In this document: one piece after another, positions 45,904 to 55,579 of the stretch | How the letters are laid out: each line of letters starts with the position of its first letter | How positions within the stretch are numbered: the stretch's first letter is position 1 | From: Mobiluncus curtisii subsp. curtisii ATCC 35241 | GTDB taxonomy: Bacteria; Actinomycetota; Actinomycetes; Actinomycetales; Actinomycetaceae | Length of the DNA: 64,000 nucleotides | Direction of reading: 5' to 3' | NCBI RefSeq assembly: GCF_000146285.1 | Contig: NZ_GL385912.1 | Coordinates: 202,875 to 266,874, forward strand | The notes under the pieces: generated by a model | What the model saw: only the letters and a program-made list of their open reading frames with translations | Databases searched by the model: none | What the model was told of the DNA's origin: nothing | Program-made: the position numbers and the translations under genes

Positions 45904-48900
45904 TTGAAACCGCTCAATGAACAAGAATTAGCTGAACTGAGGGAAGTCGGTCAGTTGGCTGTCGAGAGAGCTCAAAAGTGGATTGAGGCCTCAAAAAAGT
46001 ACCCGATTGACTACGCTTCTAAGCTGCTGTCACGCACCTTAAAGGATCCGCGTGGTTTGGATTTTACCGTCGCATTTGTCGATGAAGTGGTACGTCCGGA
46101 GGACATTAAAATTGCCGGCAAGAACCTGTCGGCTTTGGTGAAAGAAAACCAGCCGTCTTTCCTCCCTCCCTACCTGAAGCTGCCGGCTGTGTACGGTGGG
46201 GCTTTGGGCACGCTCATACCTGATATTGCGGTTCCGGCGGCCCGGCGCATATTCCGGGAACTGGTAGGCGACTTGGCGATTGACGTGACCAACAAGTCCT
46301 TGGGACGAGCTATCGCGAAATTGCGCGCTGACGGTTCTCGACTGAACATGAACCTTTTGGGTGAAGCGGTATTGGGCAATAAAGAGGCCTCCCGACGCTT
46401 GAACGACGTGGTGGAATTGCTGCAGCGTGACGATGTGGACTATGTGTCTATCAAAGTCTCCGCCGTAACCGGTCCGCACATCGCCTGGGACTACCAAGAG
46501 ATGGTGGCTTACGCGGTCGAAAACCTGTTGCCGCTGTACCGGGAAGCCAACAAGTTCAGCCCCAAGAAGTTCATCAACTTGGACATGGAGGAATACCACG
46601 ACCTGCATATGACTATCGATGTGTTCAAGCAGCTGCTGGACCGCGAGGAGTTCAAAAACCTGGAGGCAGGTATCGTGCTTCAGGCCTACCTGCCGGATTC
46701 ACTCGCTGCCATGCAAGACTTGCAAACTTGGGCGGCAAAGCGCGTCGCAAACGGCGGGGCTCGAGTTAAAGTGCGGGTGGTTAAAGGCGCAAACCTGTCC
46801 ATGGAACACGTCGACGCCATGATGCACGGCTGGTCGATGACCCCGCAGCCATCGAAGCAGCACACTGATGCGAACTATATGCGTATCCTCAACTATGCGT
46901 TGACTCCTGAGCACACCCAGAATATTCGCATCGGGGTGGCTGGTATGAACGTGTTTACTGCCGGCTTTGCTTACGAGCTGGCGAACCAGCGCGGAGTGTT
47001 CCAAAACCATGGCTGCGAGTTCGAAATGCTGACAGGCATGAACAGCTCCATGGCGCGCGCAGTAATGGAAGACACCGGTCCGCTGCTGTACTACGTTCCG
47101 GTGGTACACCCCGAAGAATTCGACGTCGCCATCAGTTACCTGGTGCGTCGTCTCGAAGAGATCGCCGCGGAAGAAAACTTCATGAGCGCGGCTTTTGAGC
47201 TGACCACGAACCAGTCTATGTACGAACGGGAACGCAACCGTTTCGAAAAGGCTATTTCTATGCTCAATGACCTGGAATTCGGGCCGCGCCGTCTGCAAGA
47301 CCGGAGCCAGGAAACCGCGGACGAACTCACCAAACTTGTCCAGGATGACTCCGGTGAGTGGATTTTCCGCAATGTTCCGGATTCCGATCCCTCCCTGCCT
47401 GCCAACGTGGCTTGGGGTGAGGCAATTGCTGCCAGGATGCGCAATTCTCAGGTCGGTCAAAAGACCGTTGACGCCTCCAAGATTAACAACGAGGACGAAT
47501 TGCAGCAGGTGTTGCATCGCGCTGAGAAAGGTGGTCAAAAGTGGCTGGCACTCAGCCCGAAGGAACGCGCCGAAATCCTGCACCGGGCAGGTGTCATCAT
47601 GGGTCAGCGTCGCGGCGAATTCCTCGAAGTGATGGGTTCCGAAGCCGGTAAAGCTATCGACCAAGGAGACGTGGAGGTTTCCGAAGCAGTTGATTACGCT
47701 CACTACTACGCCGCTGAGTCCATCGCGATGACAAAGGTAGCGGGGGCTAAATTCACTCCTGCCAAGATTACCGTGGTGACTCCCCCGTGGAATTTCCCGG
47801 TGGCGATTCCCGTTGGTTCGACCATTGCTGGTTTGGCAGCGGGTTCTCCGATTATTTTGAAACCTGCCTCCCCCACCCGCCGCTGTGGGGCATTGCTTGC
47901 GGAATGCCTGTGGGAAGCCGGCGTGCCCAAGGATGTGCTGCAGTTTGTGACCCTCGCCAATCACGACTTGGGCAAGACTCTGGTCACCGATTCGCGGGTA
48001 GAACGAGTCATTCTGACCGGCGGTATCGAGACCGCGCAAATGTTCCGCTCCTGGCGTCCCGACCTGGGTCTGCTGGCTGAGACTTCCGGCAAGAATGCCA
48101 TAATCGTCACACCTTCGGCGGATCTTGACCTAGCGGTCAAAGACGTGGTCACAAGTGCGTTTGGGCATGCTGGTCAAAAGTGTTCGGCTGCCTCCCTGGT
48201 CATTTTGGTTGGCACCGTGGGCACTTCCAAGCGTTTCCACAATCAGCTGATTGACGCGGTGCAGTCCCTGAAAGTTGGCTATCCGTGGGATTTGGGTATC
48301 CAGATGGGGCCGGTCGTGGAAAAGCCCGGCGAGAAGTTGCGGCGCGGCTTGACCCAGCTGGAGCCCGGTCAGAGCTGGGCAGTCAAGCCTAAGCAACTGG
48401 ATGATTCCGGGCGACTGTGGAGTCCAGGCGTGCGCGCCAATGTGAAACCCGGCAGCGAATACCACTTAACCGAATACTTCGGTCCGATTTTGGGCGTGAT
48501 GCGCTGCGACACTTTGGAAGAAGCTGTCGAGTTGCAAAATCAGGTCGAATACGGTTTGACCGGCGGGATTCACTCGCTGAATCCGGACGAAATCAAGTAT
48601 TGGCTCGATCATGTCCAGGTCGGTAATGCCTATATCAACCGTGGTATTACCGGCGCTATCGTGCGCCGTCAGCCGTTCGGTGGCTGGAAGCGTTCCGTAG
48701 TGGGTGCGGGTTCCAAGGCAGGTGGTCCCTCCTACCTGTACGCGTTGGGTGAATGGAGTCCAGACGATGCTACGTTGAGCGACATTACCGGTTCCGCATC
48801 CGGTGCTTTGGCGCGTGAATTGACCGCGCTAGCTGATGAAATCGGTGACCGCGACAAGCTTGAGAAGTCGTTGGCTGGTGATGAAACCGCTTATGCACAG

Positions 48901-49413
48901 GAATTTCAGGTCAATCGCGATCCGTCCCAGCTCGGTGTGGAGCGCAACATTTTCCGTTGTCTGCCGGTCCCAGTGGTGGTGCGAATCGGTGAAAACGTCA
49001 AGAACTGGGAGATTGCCCACGTGCTGCACGCTGGTTTGCTGATGGGTTCCAAGATAACGATTTCGACCGCTAAACCATTGATAACCGGTTTGGCAGGTTT
49101 TGCCTCCCAACACGGCGTCAGCGTGATGGTTCAAGATGAAGCTGCCTGGTTGAACTGGGCTCGAAGCTGGGCGGCTCACGATACCGGCTATGACGGGCGT
49201 ATCCGCATCCTTGGTGAAACCCGCACCAAGGTCGCCGAAGCTATCAACGGTTCAGTTGATATTGCTATCTGGGATCACCCGGTAACGTATTCTGGTCGAG
49301 TCGAAATGATTCCGTTCTTCCACGAGCAGGCAGTTGCTTTGACGAACCATCGCTTTGGTGATCCCACACCAATCACCAAGGGAATCCTGGAGGAACACGT
49401 GGTGGATTACTAA
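45904..49413 (+). CDS. putA: Bifunctional proline dehydrogenase / delta1-pyrroline-5-carboxylate dehydrogenase
   Basis: 1,169 aa from TTG 45904; an ATG at 45862 adds 14 residues but lacks a well-spaced ribosome binding site, whereas AAAGGAG precedes the TTG by 5 nt. The N-terminal PRODH barrel (to about 460) oxidises proline with FAD. The aldehyde dehydrogenase part has PWNFPVAIPVGS, catalytic Glu in LLAETSGKN and Cys in GHAGQKCSAASL. It converts proline to glutamate. No ribbon-helix-helix repressor domain is present. Confidence 0.94.
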   Translation: MKPLNEQELAELREVGQLAVERAQKWIEASKKYPIDYASKLLSRTLKDPRGLDFTVAFVDEVVRPEDIKIAGKNLSALVKENQPSFLPPYLKLPAVYGGALGTLIPDIAVPAARRIFRELVGDLAIDVTNKSLGRAIAKLRADGSRLNMNLLGEAVLGNKEASRRLNDVVELLQRDDVDYVSIKVSAVTGPHIAWDYQEMVAYAVENLLPLYREANKFSPKKFINLDMEEYHDLHMTIDVFKQLLDREEFKNLEAGIVLQAYLPDSLAAMQDLQTWAAKRVANGGARVKVRVVKGANLSMEHVDAMMHGWSMTPQPSKQHTDANYMRILNYALTPEHTQNIRIGVAGMNVFTAGFAYELANQRGVFQNHGCEFEMLTGMNSSMARAVMEDTGPLLYYVPVVHPEEFDVAISYLVRRLEEIAAEENFMSAAFELTTNQSMYERERNRFEKAISMLNDLEFGPRRLQDRSQETADELTKLVQDDSGEWIFRNVPDSDPSLPANVAWGEAIAARMRNSQVGQKTVDASKINNEDELQQVLHRAEKGGQKWLALSPKERAEILHRAGVIMGQRRGEFLEVMGSEAGKAIDQGDVEVSEAVDYAHYYAAESIAMTKVAGAKFTPAKITVVTPPWNFPVAIPVGSTIAGLAAGSPIILKPASPTRRCGALLAECLWEAGVPKDVLQFVTLANHDLGKTLVTDSRVERVILTGGIETAQMFRSWRPDLGLLAETSGKNAIIVTPSADLDLAVKDVVTSAFGHAGQKCSAASLVILVGTVGTSKRFHNQLIDAVQSLKVGYPWDLGIQMGPVVEKPGEKLRRGLTQLEPGQSWAVKPKQLDDSGRLWSPGVRANVKPGSEYHLTEYFGPILGVMRCDTLEEAVELQNQVEYGLTGGIHSLNPDEIKYWLDHVQVGNAYINRGITGAIVRRQPFGGWKRSVVGAGSKAGGPSYLYALGEWSPDDATLSDITGSASGALARELTALADEIGDRDKLEKSLAGDETAYAQEFQVNRDPSQLGVERNIFRCLPVPVVVRIGENVKNWEIAHVLHAGLLMGSKITISTAKPLITGLAGFASQHGVSVMVQDEAAWLNWARSWAAHDTGYDGRIRILGETRTKVAEAINGSVDIAIWDHPVTYSGRVEMIPFFHEQAVALTNHRFGDPTPITKGILEEHVVDY

Positions 49414-49453
49414 TCCCCCTACCTGTTCGGTCTCGAGCTCCTAACTTAATCGT

Positions 49454-49491
49454 CCGGTGGCTGCTGAAACTCAGCAGCCACCGGCGTTTTT
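49454..49491 (+). terminator. Rho-independent terminator after putA
   Basis: A 14-bp perfect stem CCGGTGGCTGCTGA (49454-49467) with TCAGCAGCCACCGG (49471-49484), a 3-nt loop and CGTTTTT after it. Confidence 0.9.
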
Positions 49492-49594
49492 AGCAAACTT
49501 AGACACCGCAAAGCCGAGTGCGCCGAAGCGGGCAAAGCCAAGCCAACCCGACCGCCCTTGTGCATAATTTAACCTGAAGCACGATCCCGGAACG

Positions 49595-51766
49595 CTAGTT
49601 GCCCAGGGGTTTGCCACGGCGAATTTCTTTCTTAAGGTCGGCGATTTCATCTCGCAGCCGGGCTGCTAGCTCGAATCGCAGTTCGCTGGCAGCGGTATGC
49701 ATCTGATCGGTCAGTTCTGCAACCAGCGATGGTAAGTCCACGGTGTTTTCATGCGCACCAGCCTGACTCGGCTGGTCCTCTGTCGCATTGACCCGCGCTC
49801 TATTGATAACTTCCAATGCCGCACGAGCTGCTGCCGCGTCCTGAGCTGCGCTACGGGCCGCAGCAGAAGGCTTTTGGTCAGGCTGACGGTACCCGGTGCC
49901 CAATAATTCTGCGGTATCAATGTCTTCGCGTGCCAGCATATCGGTCACGTCAGAGATTTTTTTGCGTAACGGCTGCGGATCGATACCGTGAGCTTCGTTA
50001 TAAGCAATCTGTTTATGGCGGCGCCGCTCAGTTTCATCAATTGCCTCCCGCATCGCGTCGGAAACCGCGTCGGCGTACATATGGACTTCACCGTGCACAT
50101 TACGGGCCGCTCGCCCAATCGTTTGAATCAGGGACTTCGTGGAACGCAAGAAACCTTGCTTGTCGGCATCCAAAATCGAAACCAGCGAAACCTCGGGCAA
50201 ATCCAACCCCTCACGCAACAGGTTAATGCCTACCAAGACATCGAACTCGCCTTGACGCAAGGAACGCAGCAGCTCCACCCGGCGCAACGTATCCACATCC
50301 GAGTGCAGGTATTCCACCCGGATGCCGCGCTGAGCCAGGTATGTGGTCAAGTCCTCCGCCATGCGTTTGGTCAGTGTAGTCACCAAGACCCGCTCATCAG
50401 CTTCGGTACGCAGGCGAATCTGTTCCATCAGGTCATCAATCTGACCCTCCACCGGTTTCACCACAATCTTCGGGTCAACCAGACCGGTAGGACGAATGAT
50501 TTGCTCCACTACCCCGTCGCTGAGCCCCAGTTCATAGTCACCCGGTGTGGCAGACAAATATACCGTTTGCCCGATGCGGTCTTGGAATTCTTCCCATTTC
50601 AAGGGACGGTTATCCATCGCTGAGGGCAGGCGAAATCCGAAATCCACCAGCGTGCGTTTGCGTGACATGTCACCTTCAAACATGCCGCCAATCTGGGGCA
50701 CCGTCACGTGAGACTCGTCAATAACCAGCAGGAAATCCTCCGGGAAGTAATCCAGCAGGGTGTGGGGTGGCTCGCCCGGTTGCCGACCATCAATGTGCAG
50801 AGAATAATTCTCAATGCCCGCACACATCCCAATTTGGCGCAGCATCTCTAAGTCATAGGTGGTACGCATCCTGAGGCGCTGTTCTTCCAACAGTTTGCCT
50901 TGGTCGTGGAACCATTTGCAGCGTTCTTCCAGTTCACTCTCGATTCCGGCGAGGGCGCGTTCCATGCGCTCAGGACCGGCGACATAGTGAGAGGCTGGGA
51001 ACACGTAGATTTCGTTCACTTCGTGCAAGGTCGCCCCGGTCACCGGGTGCAGCAAAGCCAGAGCGTCAATCTCATCGCCGAACATTTCCACGCGCACCCC
51101 AAGCTCTTCATACATGGGAATAATGTCAATCGTGTCTCCGCGCACCCGAAAATTGCCACGCGTAAATTCCACATCATTGCGGTTGTACTGCATCTGCACA
51201 AATCGCTTGATCAGGTCTTGACGTTCAATCTGCATTCCTCGGGTCAGGTGAATGCCACGCGAAACGTACTCTTCCGGGGTACCCAAACCGTAAATGCAAG
51301 ACACCGAGGAAACTACTACCACGTCCCGGCGCGTCAGCAGTGAGTTTGTCGCCGAGTGCCGCAAGCGTTCGACTTCATCGTTGATTGCGGAATCTTTTTC
51401 GATATAGGTATCGGTCTGCGGTACGTACGCTTCGGGTTGATAGTAGTCGTAGTAAGACACGAAGTATTCCACGGCGTTATGGGGTAATAGTTCCCGAAAT
51501 TCGGCCGTCAACTGGGCTGCCAGAGTTTTGTTAGGTTCCAGCACAAGGGTGGGGCGTTGCAGTTTTTCGATGAGCCAAGCGGTGGTGGCGGTCTTGCCGG
51601 TGCCTGTCGCACCCAAGAGAACAACGTCCTTTTCACCGGAGTTAATCCGTTCGGCTAACTCTGCTATGGCTTCTGGCTGGTCCCCAGAGGGGGTGTATTC
51701 GCTGACGACTTCCAACGGAATCGGATTTTCTACCAAATCACGAGGTAACGCCTTTTTTTCAGTCAT
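49595..51766 (-). CDS. uvrB: Excinuclease ABC subunit B
   Basis: 723 aa. UvrB is the damage-verifying helicase-like subunit of nucleotide excision repair. Walker A GATGTGKT is at residues 52-59. The beta hairpin [20 protein letters not shown] follows, as do DESHVT, the TLTKRMAED region and a C-terminal UVR domain ([20 protein letters not shown]). The ATG at 51766 lies 6 nt after TAAACT on the minus strand, the same layout as uvrA, with no LexA box seen. Confidence 0.97.
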   Translation of the reverse strand: MTEKKALPRDLVENPIPLEVVSEYTPSGDQPEAIAELAERINSGEKDVVLLGATGTGKTATTAWLIEKLQRPTLVLEPNKTLAAQLTAEFRELLPHNAVEYFVSYYDYYQPEAYVPQTDTYIEKDSAINDEVERLRHSATNSLLTRRDVVVVSSVSCIYGLGTPEEYVSRGIHLTRGMQIERQDLIKRFVQMQYNRNDVEFTRGNFRVRGDTIDIIPMYEELGVRVEMFGDEIDALALLHPVTGATLHEVNEIYVFPASHYVAGPERMERALAGIESELEERCKWFHDQGKLLEEQRLRMRTTYDLEMLRQIGMCAGIENYSLHIDGRQPGEPPHTLLDYFPEDFLLVIDESHVTVPQIGGMFEGDMSRKRTLVDFGFRLPSAMDNRPLKWEEFQDRIGQTVYLSATPGDYELGLSDGVVEQIIRPTGLVDPKIVVKPVEGQIDDLMEQIRLRTEADERVLVTTLTKRMAEDLTTYLAQRGIRVEYLHSDVDTLRRVELLRSLRQGEFDVLVGINLLREGLDLPEVSLVSILDADKQGFLRSTKSLIQTIGRAARNVHGEVHMYADAVSDAMREAIDETERRRHKQIAYNEAHGIDPQPLRKKISDVTDMLAREDIDTAELLGTGYRQPDQKPSAAARSAAQDAAAARAALEVINRARVNATEDQPSQAGAHENTVDLPSLVAELTDQMHTAASELRFELAARLRDEIADLKKEIRRGKPLGN

Positions 51767-51824
51767 AGTCCCAGTTTAGGCAAATCCGGGTCACGGTGCT
51801 TTGCAAAGGGGAATCTCCGACCGG

Positions 51825-52457
51825 TTAAACCCGCGAGAGAAGATTCCAAAGCGCCGTAGCGTCCGCGTTGAGGTCCTCAGGCGTACCGCAGTTGTCCACC
51901 CAAAACGTTGCAATGGCTTCACGCTGTACGCGACTGGCTTGTGCATTAATCCTGGCACGAGCTTGCGCCTCGGTCAGTTGACGACCCCCAATTAGACGTG
52001 ACAGACGCACTTCCAGGGGGGCATCCACCATGACGCAACAGTCAAAACGGGTGTGATTGCCGGTTTCGGTGAGCAGGGGAATCTCCGCTAGCAGCACGTC
52101 CCCTGGTTCCAGGGATGCTAAAACTAGGTCCATTTCCTGCCATACCAAGGGGTGCAAGATGCTTTCCAAGCGAGCCTTCGCGGCGGGGTCAGAGAAAATG
52201 AGTTGTGCCAAGGCAGCACGGTTCAGTTGTCCTCCGGGCTCCCATACCGATGCCCCAAAAGCTTCCCTAATCTGAGTTAATGCCCGCCCTGGGGAACCGG
52301 TGATAGTGCGCAACACTTCATCCGCATCAAATCGAACCCCGCCCAGGGCGGCTAAACAGTTGGTGAACGCCGTTTTTCCGGAACCAATACCACCGCTGAT
52401 ACCGACTTTAAGGGCGCGGTCATCCGGGGCGGAAAACTTACGCAGTTGTTTAAGCAT
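51825..52457 (-). CDS. coaE: Dephospho-CoA kinase
   Basis: 210 aa P-loop kinase for the last CoA step. Walker A is GISGGIGSGKT at about residues 19-29, with FDADEVLR, HPLVWQEM and the LLTETG segment typical of CoaE. Its start overlaps the glycerate kinase end by 8 bp. Position near rpsA, uvrB and polA is the conserved actinobacterial neighbourhood. There is no fused GrpB domain, unlike mycobacterial CoaE. Confidence 0.94.
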   Translation of the reverse strand: MLKQLRKFSAPDDRALKVGISGGIGSGKTAFTNCLAALGGVRFDADEVLRTITGSPGRALTQIREAFGASVWEPGGQLNRAALAQLIFSDPAAKARLESILHPLVWQEMDLVLASLEPGDVLLAEIPLLTETGNHTRFDCCVMVDAPLEVRLSRLIGGRQLTEAQARARINAQASRVQREAIATFWVDNCGTPEDLNADATALWNLLSRV

Positions 52458-53625
52458 CCAATGCTTTCAGTAAGATGTCACTAATGGCAGGATTTGCTCC
52501 CACGGTCATCAACTGCAGAGTCAAGGTCACCGTGTCTTCCAACATGACAGATGCTTTTTCGATAGCAACTTTTTCGCCGGTCATTGCCTGGTGCATGATG
52601 GGAATGATTGCGGTGAAGCCGTCCTGCAGCAAAATTTCGTGTCCCAACCCCAATCGCGCGGTAAACGCCAGGACAGGAATACTGCGCTGTCGAGCCAGCT
52701 GTGCCACGCCCCAAGGTGTCTTGCCACGTTGGGTTTGTCGGTCTAGCTGCCCTTCCCCGGTCAACACCAAGTCAGCACCTTCCATAGCCTCGTTGAGGTT
52801 CGTGGCTTCGGCTACGACTTCGAAACCGTGGCGATTTTCCGCACCTAAGGCGAGGAAAGCAGCTCCCATGCCTCCGGCGGCACCGGATCCTTCCACGTCA
52901 ACTACCTTGGTACCGGTGGTTTCTTCCAACAACCGACCCCAGTTCTTAAGGCAGCGATCGAGTTTGCCTAACTGCAGTGGCTTAGCACCCTTTTGCGGAC
53001 CAAATGAGGCGGATGCGCCACTGGAACCAGTGAGGGGGTTACGCACATCGTTAGCTGCCACAATCTTTACTTTGCTCAAGCGCGGATCCAGCCCGGACAA
53101 ATCCAACCGGGCGGCGTTAGCCAAAACATGTACTTTCGGTTCGAGCTCGTGGCCAGCCTCGTCAAACAATTTTGCTCCGAGATTGTGCATCATGCCCCAG
53201 CCACCATCGTTGGTCGCGGAGCCGCCTAAACCGACCACAATAGTTTCGGGATCCAAATCCAAGGCGGCTTTCAGGAGCATCCCGACGCCTTCGGTGTTGG
53301 ACTCCATAACGTTGCGTTCCAACATGGAAATGTACATAATTCCGCAAGCTTCAGCGGTATCCAAGACTACCATTCGTCGCGCCGGAATCCAGGTAAACTC
53401 GCCTTGGCGGGCGCGCCCCAGAGCATCTACGGTCGGGGCTGTTTTCACTTCTCCACCGTAAGCGTTGAGCATGACCGCAGCGGTCCCTTCTCCGCCATCC
53501 GCCACCGGTACCGAAACCGTTTCCGCATCCGGGAAAATGGCTTCAATCCCGCGTTTCATCGCAGCTACTGCATCCGCGGCGGACAACGAACCTTTAAACG
53601 AATCCGGGGCAATGACAATTTTCAC
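52450..53625 (-). CDS. glxK: Glycerate kinase
   Basis: 391 aa, GarK/GlxK (type 1) family. IAPDSFKGSLSAADAV opens the fold, VADGGEGTAAV and VGLGGSATNDGGWGM mark the substrate and nucleotide sites, and LTGEGQLDRQTQRGKTP is the C-terminal signature. It phosphorylates D-glycerate. The GTG start at 53625 has GAGAGG upstream. Confidence 0.94.
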   Translation of the reverse strand: MKIVIAPDSFKGSLSAADAVAAMKRGIEAIFPDAETVSVPVADGGEGTAAVMLNAYGGEVKTAPTVDALGRARQGEFTWIPARRMVVLDTAEACGIMYISMLERNVMESNTEGVGMLLKAALDLDPETIVVGLGGSATNDGGWGMMHNLGAKLFDEAGHELEPKVHVLANAARLDLSGLDPRLSKVKIVAANDVRNPLTGSSGASASFGPQKGAKPLQLGKLDRCLKNWGRLLEETTGTKVVDVEGSGAAGGMGAAFLALGAENRHGFEVVAEATNLNEAMEGADLVLTGEGQLDRQTQRGKTPWGVAQLARQRSIPVLAFTARLGLGHEILLQDGFTAIIPIMHQAMTGEKVAIEKASVMLEDTVTLTLQLMTVGANPAISDILLKALDA

Positions 53626-53763
53626 GGCAGATACCTCTCTGTGCTGTTCTCAAGTTGTGGCGACGCGGAAAGTTTCATCCGGTCGATAAAACCGCAATCT
53701 TTCCCAGCTTAAGCCACCGGGCGGGGAAATGTGGTGAAATGCCGGAACAAAATCGGACATAAA

Positions 53764-53797
53764 AGTGGTGCGGAAACCAATAGGTCTCCGCACCACT
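53764..53797 (-). terminator. Rho-independent terminator after rpsA
   Basis: AGTGGTGCGGA (53764-53774) and TCCGCACCACT (53787-53797) form an 11-bp stem. On the minus strand it is followed by TTTTATG, about 48 nt after the rpsA stop. Confidence 0.85.
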
Positions 53798-53844
53798 GAT
53801 GAAATTGTATTGGCGTTGCAGCCGAACTGAACTGGTCAGAAAGT

Positions 53845-55314
53845 TTACTCTCCTGCCAACTTGTCGCGCAGCGCCGCCAAGGCTTCGTCGTCCGCCAAGG
53901 TACCGGAGGTATCGGCTTCTTCCTCAGTGGCGGAGCTGTAGGAAGTTTGTTCCGCTACGCCCTGTGCGATAGCAGCTTCTTTATCGGCTTCCTGAGCGAC
54001 CTTAACCTGTTCTTTGTGAGCTTCGAAACGGGCTTGCGCAGCCGCGTAGGAGGTCTCCCAAGCAGCGCGCTGCTCTTCGTAGCCCTCCATCCACTCATTA
54101 GTTTCCGGATCGAAACCTTCGGGGTACTTGTAGTTACCCTCCGCGTCGTATTCAGCGGACATGCCGTAAAGCGACGGATCAAAGTCATCAGATGCCAAAT
54201 CAACGCCCTCGTTGGCCTGCTTCAAGGACAGCGAGATACGGCGACGTTCGAGGTCAATGTCGATTACCTTAACAAAGATTTCGTCACCAATCTTGGCGAC
54301 CTGCTCGGGAACTTCGACATGACGGGTGGCCAACTCGGACACGTGAACCAGACCCTCGATACCATCCTCGACTCGGACAAACACACCGAAAGGCACCAAC
54401 TTGGTGACCTTACCAGGCACAATCTGACCAATCTTGTGGGTACGAGCAAAGGTCTGCCACGGATCTTCCTGGGTAGCCTTCAAGGACAGGGACACGCGTT
54501 CGCGATCGAAGTCAACGTCGAGAACCTCCACGGTGACTTCCTGACCGACCTGAACCACCTCGGAGGGGTGATCGATATGCTTCCAGGACAGCTCGGAAAC
54601 ATGCACCAGACCGTCCACGCCGCCCAAATCGACGAACGCGCCGAAGTTGACGATAGAGGACACCACGCCCTTGCGAACCTGACCCTTTTGCAAGGTCGAC
54701 AGGAACGTAGTGCGCACCTCGGACTGGGTCTGTTCCAAGAAAGCGCGACGGGACAAGACCACGTTGTTACGGTTCTTGTCCAACTCGATAATCTTGGTTT
54801 CCAGCTGGCGACCAATGTAAGGCTGCAGGTCACGCACGCGACGCATCTCTACCAGGGAGGCCGGCAGGAACCCGCGCAGCCCGATGTCAATAATCAAACC
54901 ACCCTTGACAACCTCAATGACGGTGCCGGTGACGACTCCGTCTTCCTGCTTCACCTTTTCGATGTCGCCCCAGGCGCGTTCGTACTGAGCGCGTTTCTTG
55001 GACAGCAACAGGCGGCCTTCTTTGTCTTCCTTTTGGAGGACCAGAGCTTCGATTTCGTCACCAACTTTGACTTCCGCGTCGGGATCCACGTCATGTTTAA
55101 TGGACAGTTCGCGGGAAAGAATAACGCCTTCGGTTTTGTAACCAATATCGAGCAAAACTTCGTCGCGATCAACTTTCACGACGGTACCGGAGACAAGGTC
55201 ACCATCATTGAAGTACTTGATGGTCTTGTCGATTTCTTTGATGAGGTCCTCAGTCGAGCCGATGTCATTAATAGCAACCTGAGGAACAGTAGTAGGGACA
55301 TTAGTAGTGGACAT
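53845..55314 (-). CDS. rpsA: 30S ribosomal protein S1
   Basis: 489 aa with four S1 RNA-binding domains at about residues 35-105, 120-190, 205-275 and 292-362 (for example KKGQVRKGVVSSIVNFGAFV is shared in form by the others), the actinobacterial arrangement. The C-terminal ~110 residues are acidic, rich in Glu and Ala. The ATG at 55314 has no good Shine-Dalgarno (CACCAACTAA upstream), as often seen for self-regulated rpsA. A clear promoter lies at 55418-55446. Confidence 0.96.
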   Translation of the reverse strand: MSTTNVPTTVPQVAINDIGSTEDLIKEIDKTIKYFNDGDLVSGTVVKVDRDEVLLDIGYKTEGVILSRELSIKHDVDPDAEVKVGDEIEALVLQKEDKEGRLLLSKKRAQYERAWGDIEKVKQEDGVVTGTVIEVVKGGLIIDIGLRGFLPASLVEMRRVRDLQPYIGRQLETKIIELDKNRNNVVLSRRAFLEQTQSEVRTTFLSTLQKGQVRKGVVSSIVNFGAFVDLGGVDGLVHVSELSWKHIDHPSEVVQVGQEVTVEVLDVDFDRERVSLSLKATQEDPWQTFARTHKIGQIVPGKVTKLVPFGVFVRVEDGIEGLVHVSELATRHVEVPEQVAKIGDEIFVKVIDIDLERRRISLSLKQANEGVDLASDDFDPSLYGMSAEYDAEGNYKYPEGFDPETNEWMEGYEEQRAAWETSYAAAQARFEAHKEQVKVAQEADKEAAIAQGVAEQTSYSSATEEEADTSGTLADDEALAALRDKLAGE

Positions 55315-55417
55315 TTAGTTGGTGACTCCAAGGTCAGATAGTAGGAATAATTACCGATGTTTTCTCACCTCACGATGGCAGAAAAGCTACCCCGAAGCGA
55401 TAAAACACCAAGCATCA

Positions 55418-55446
55418 ATTCTACCGGATAGAGCCGGTCTATCCAA
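55418..55446 (-). promoter_or_regulatory. rpsA promoter with an inverted repeat in its spacer
   Basis: On the minus strand a TTGGAT -35 (55446-55441), a 17-bp spacer and a TAGAAT -10 (55423-55418) form a strong sigma-70-type promoter. An inverted repeat GGATAGA-GCCGG-TCTATCC (55426-55444 on the plus strand) covers the spacer and -35, an ideal place for a repressor. Confidence 0.75.
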
Positions 55447-55579
55447 ATTAATCCCCAAAATTCTTCGTATCTCAAATCTCCCTGGCTGCGTACGGCAAGG
55501 TAAATATTCGGTTTACTCCAGGTAAACACGCGGAACGTCCAGATTAAAGCGACTGGCAAAAATATGGTTTAATGCAGGA

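Noticed and set aside
46699-48039. 446-aa open frame antisense to putA
   Set aside because: putA is full length with intact motifs in the other strand; the antisense frame has no family features and follows from codon bias.
53947-55341. 464-aa open frame antisense to rpsA
   Set aside because: It mirrors the S1 repeats exactly, has no start signal, and its product has no recognisable domain.
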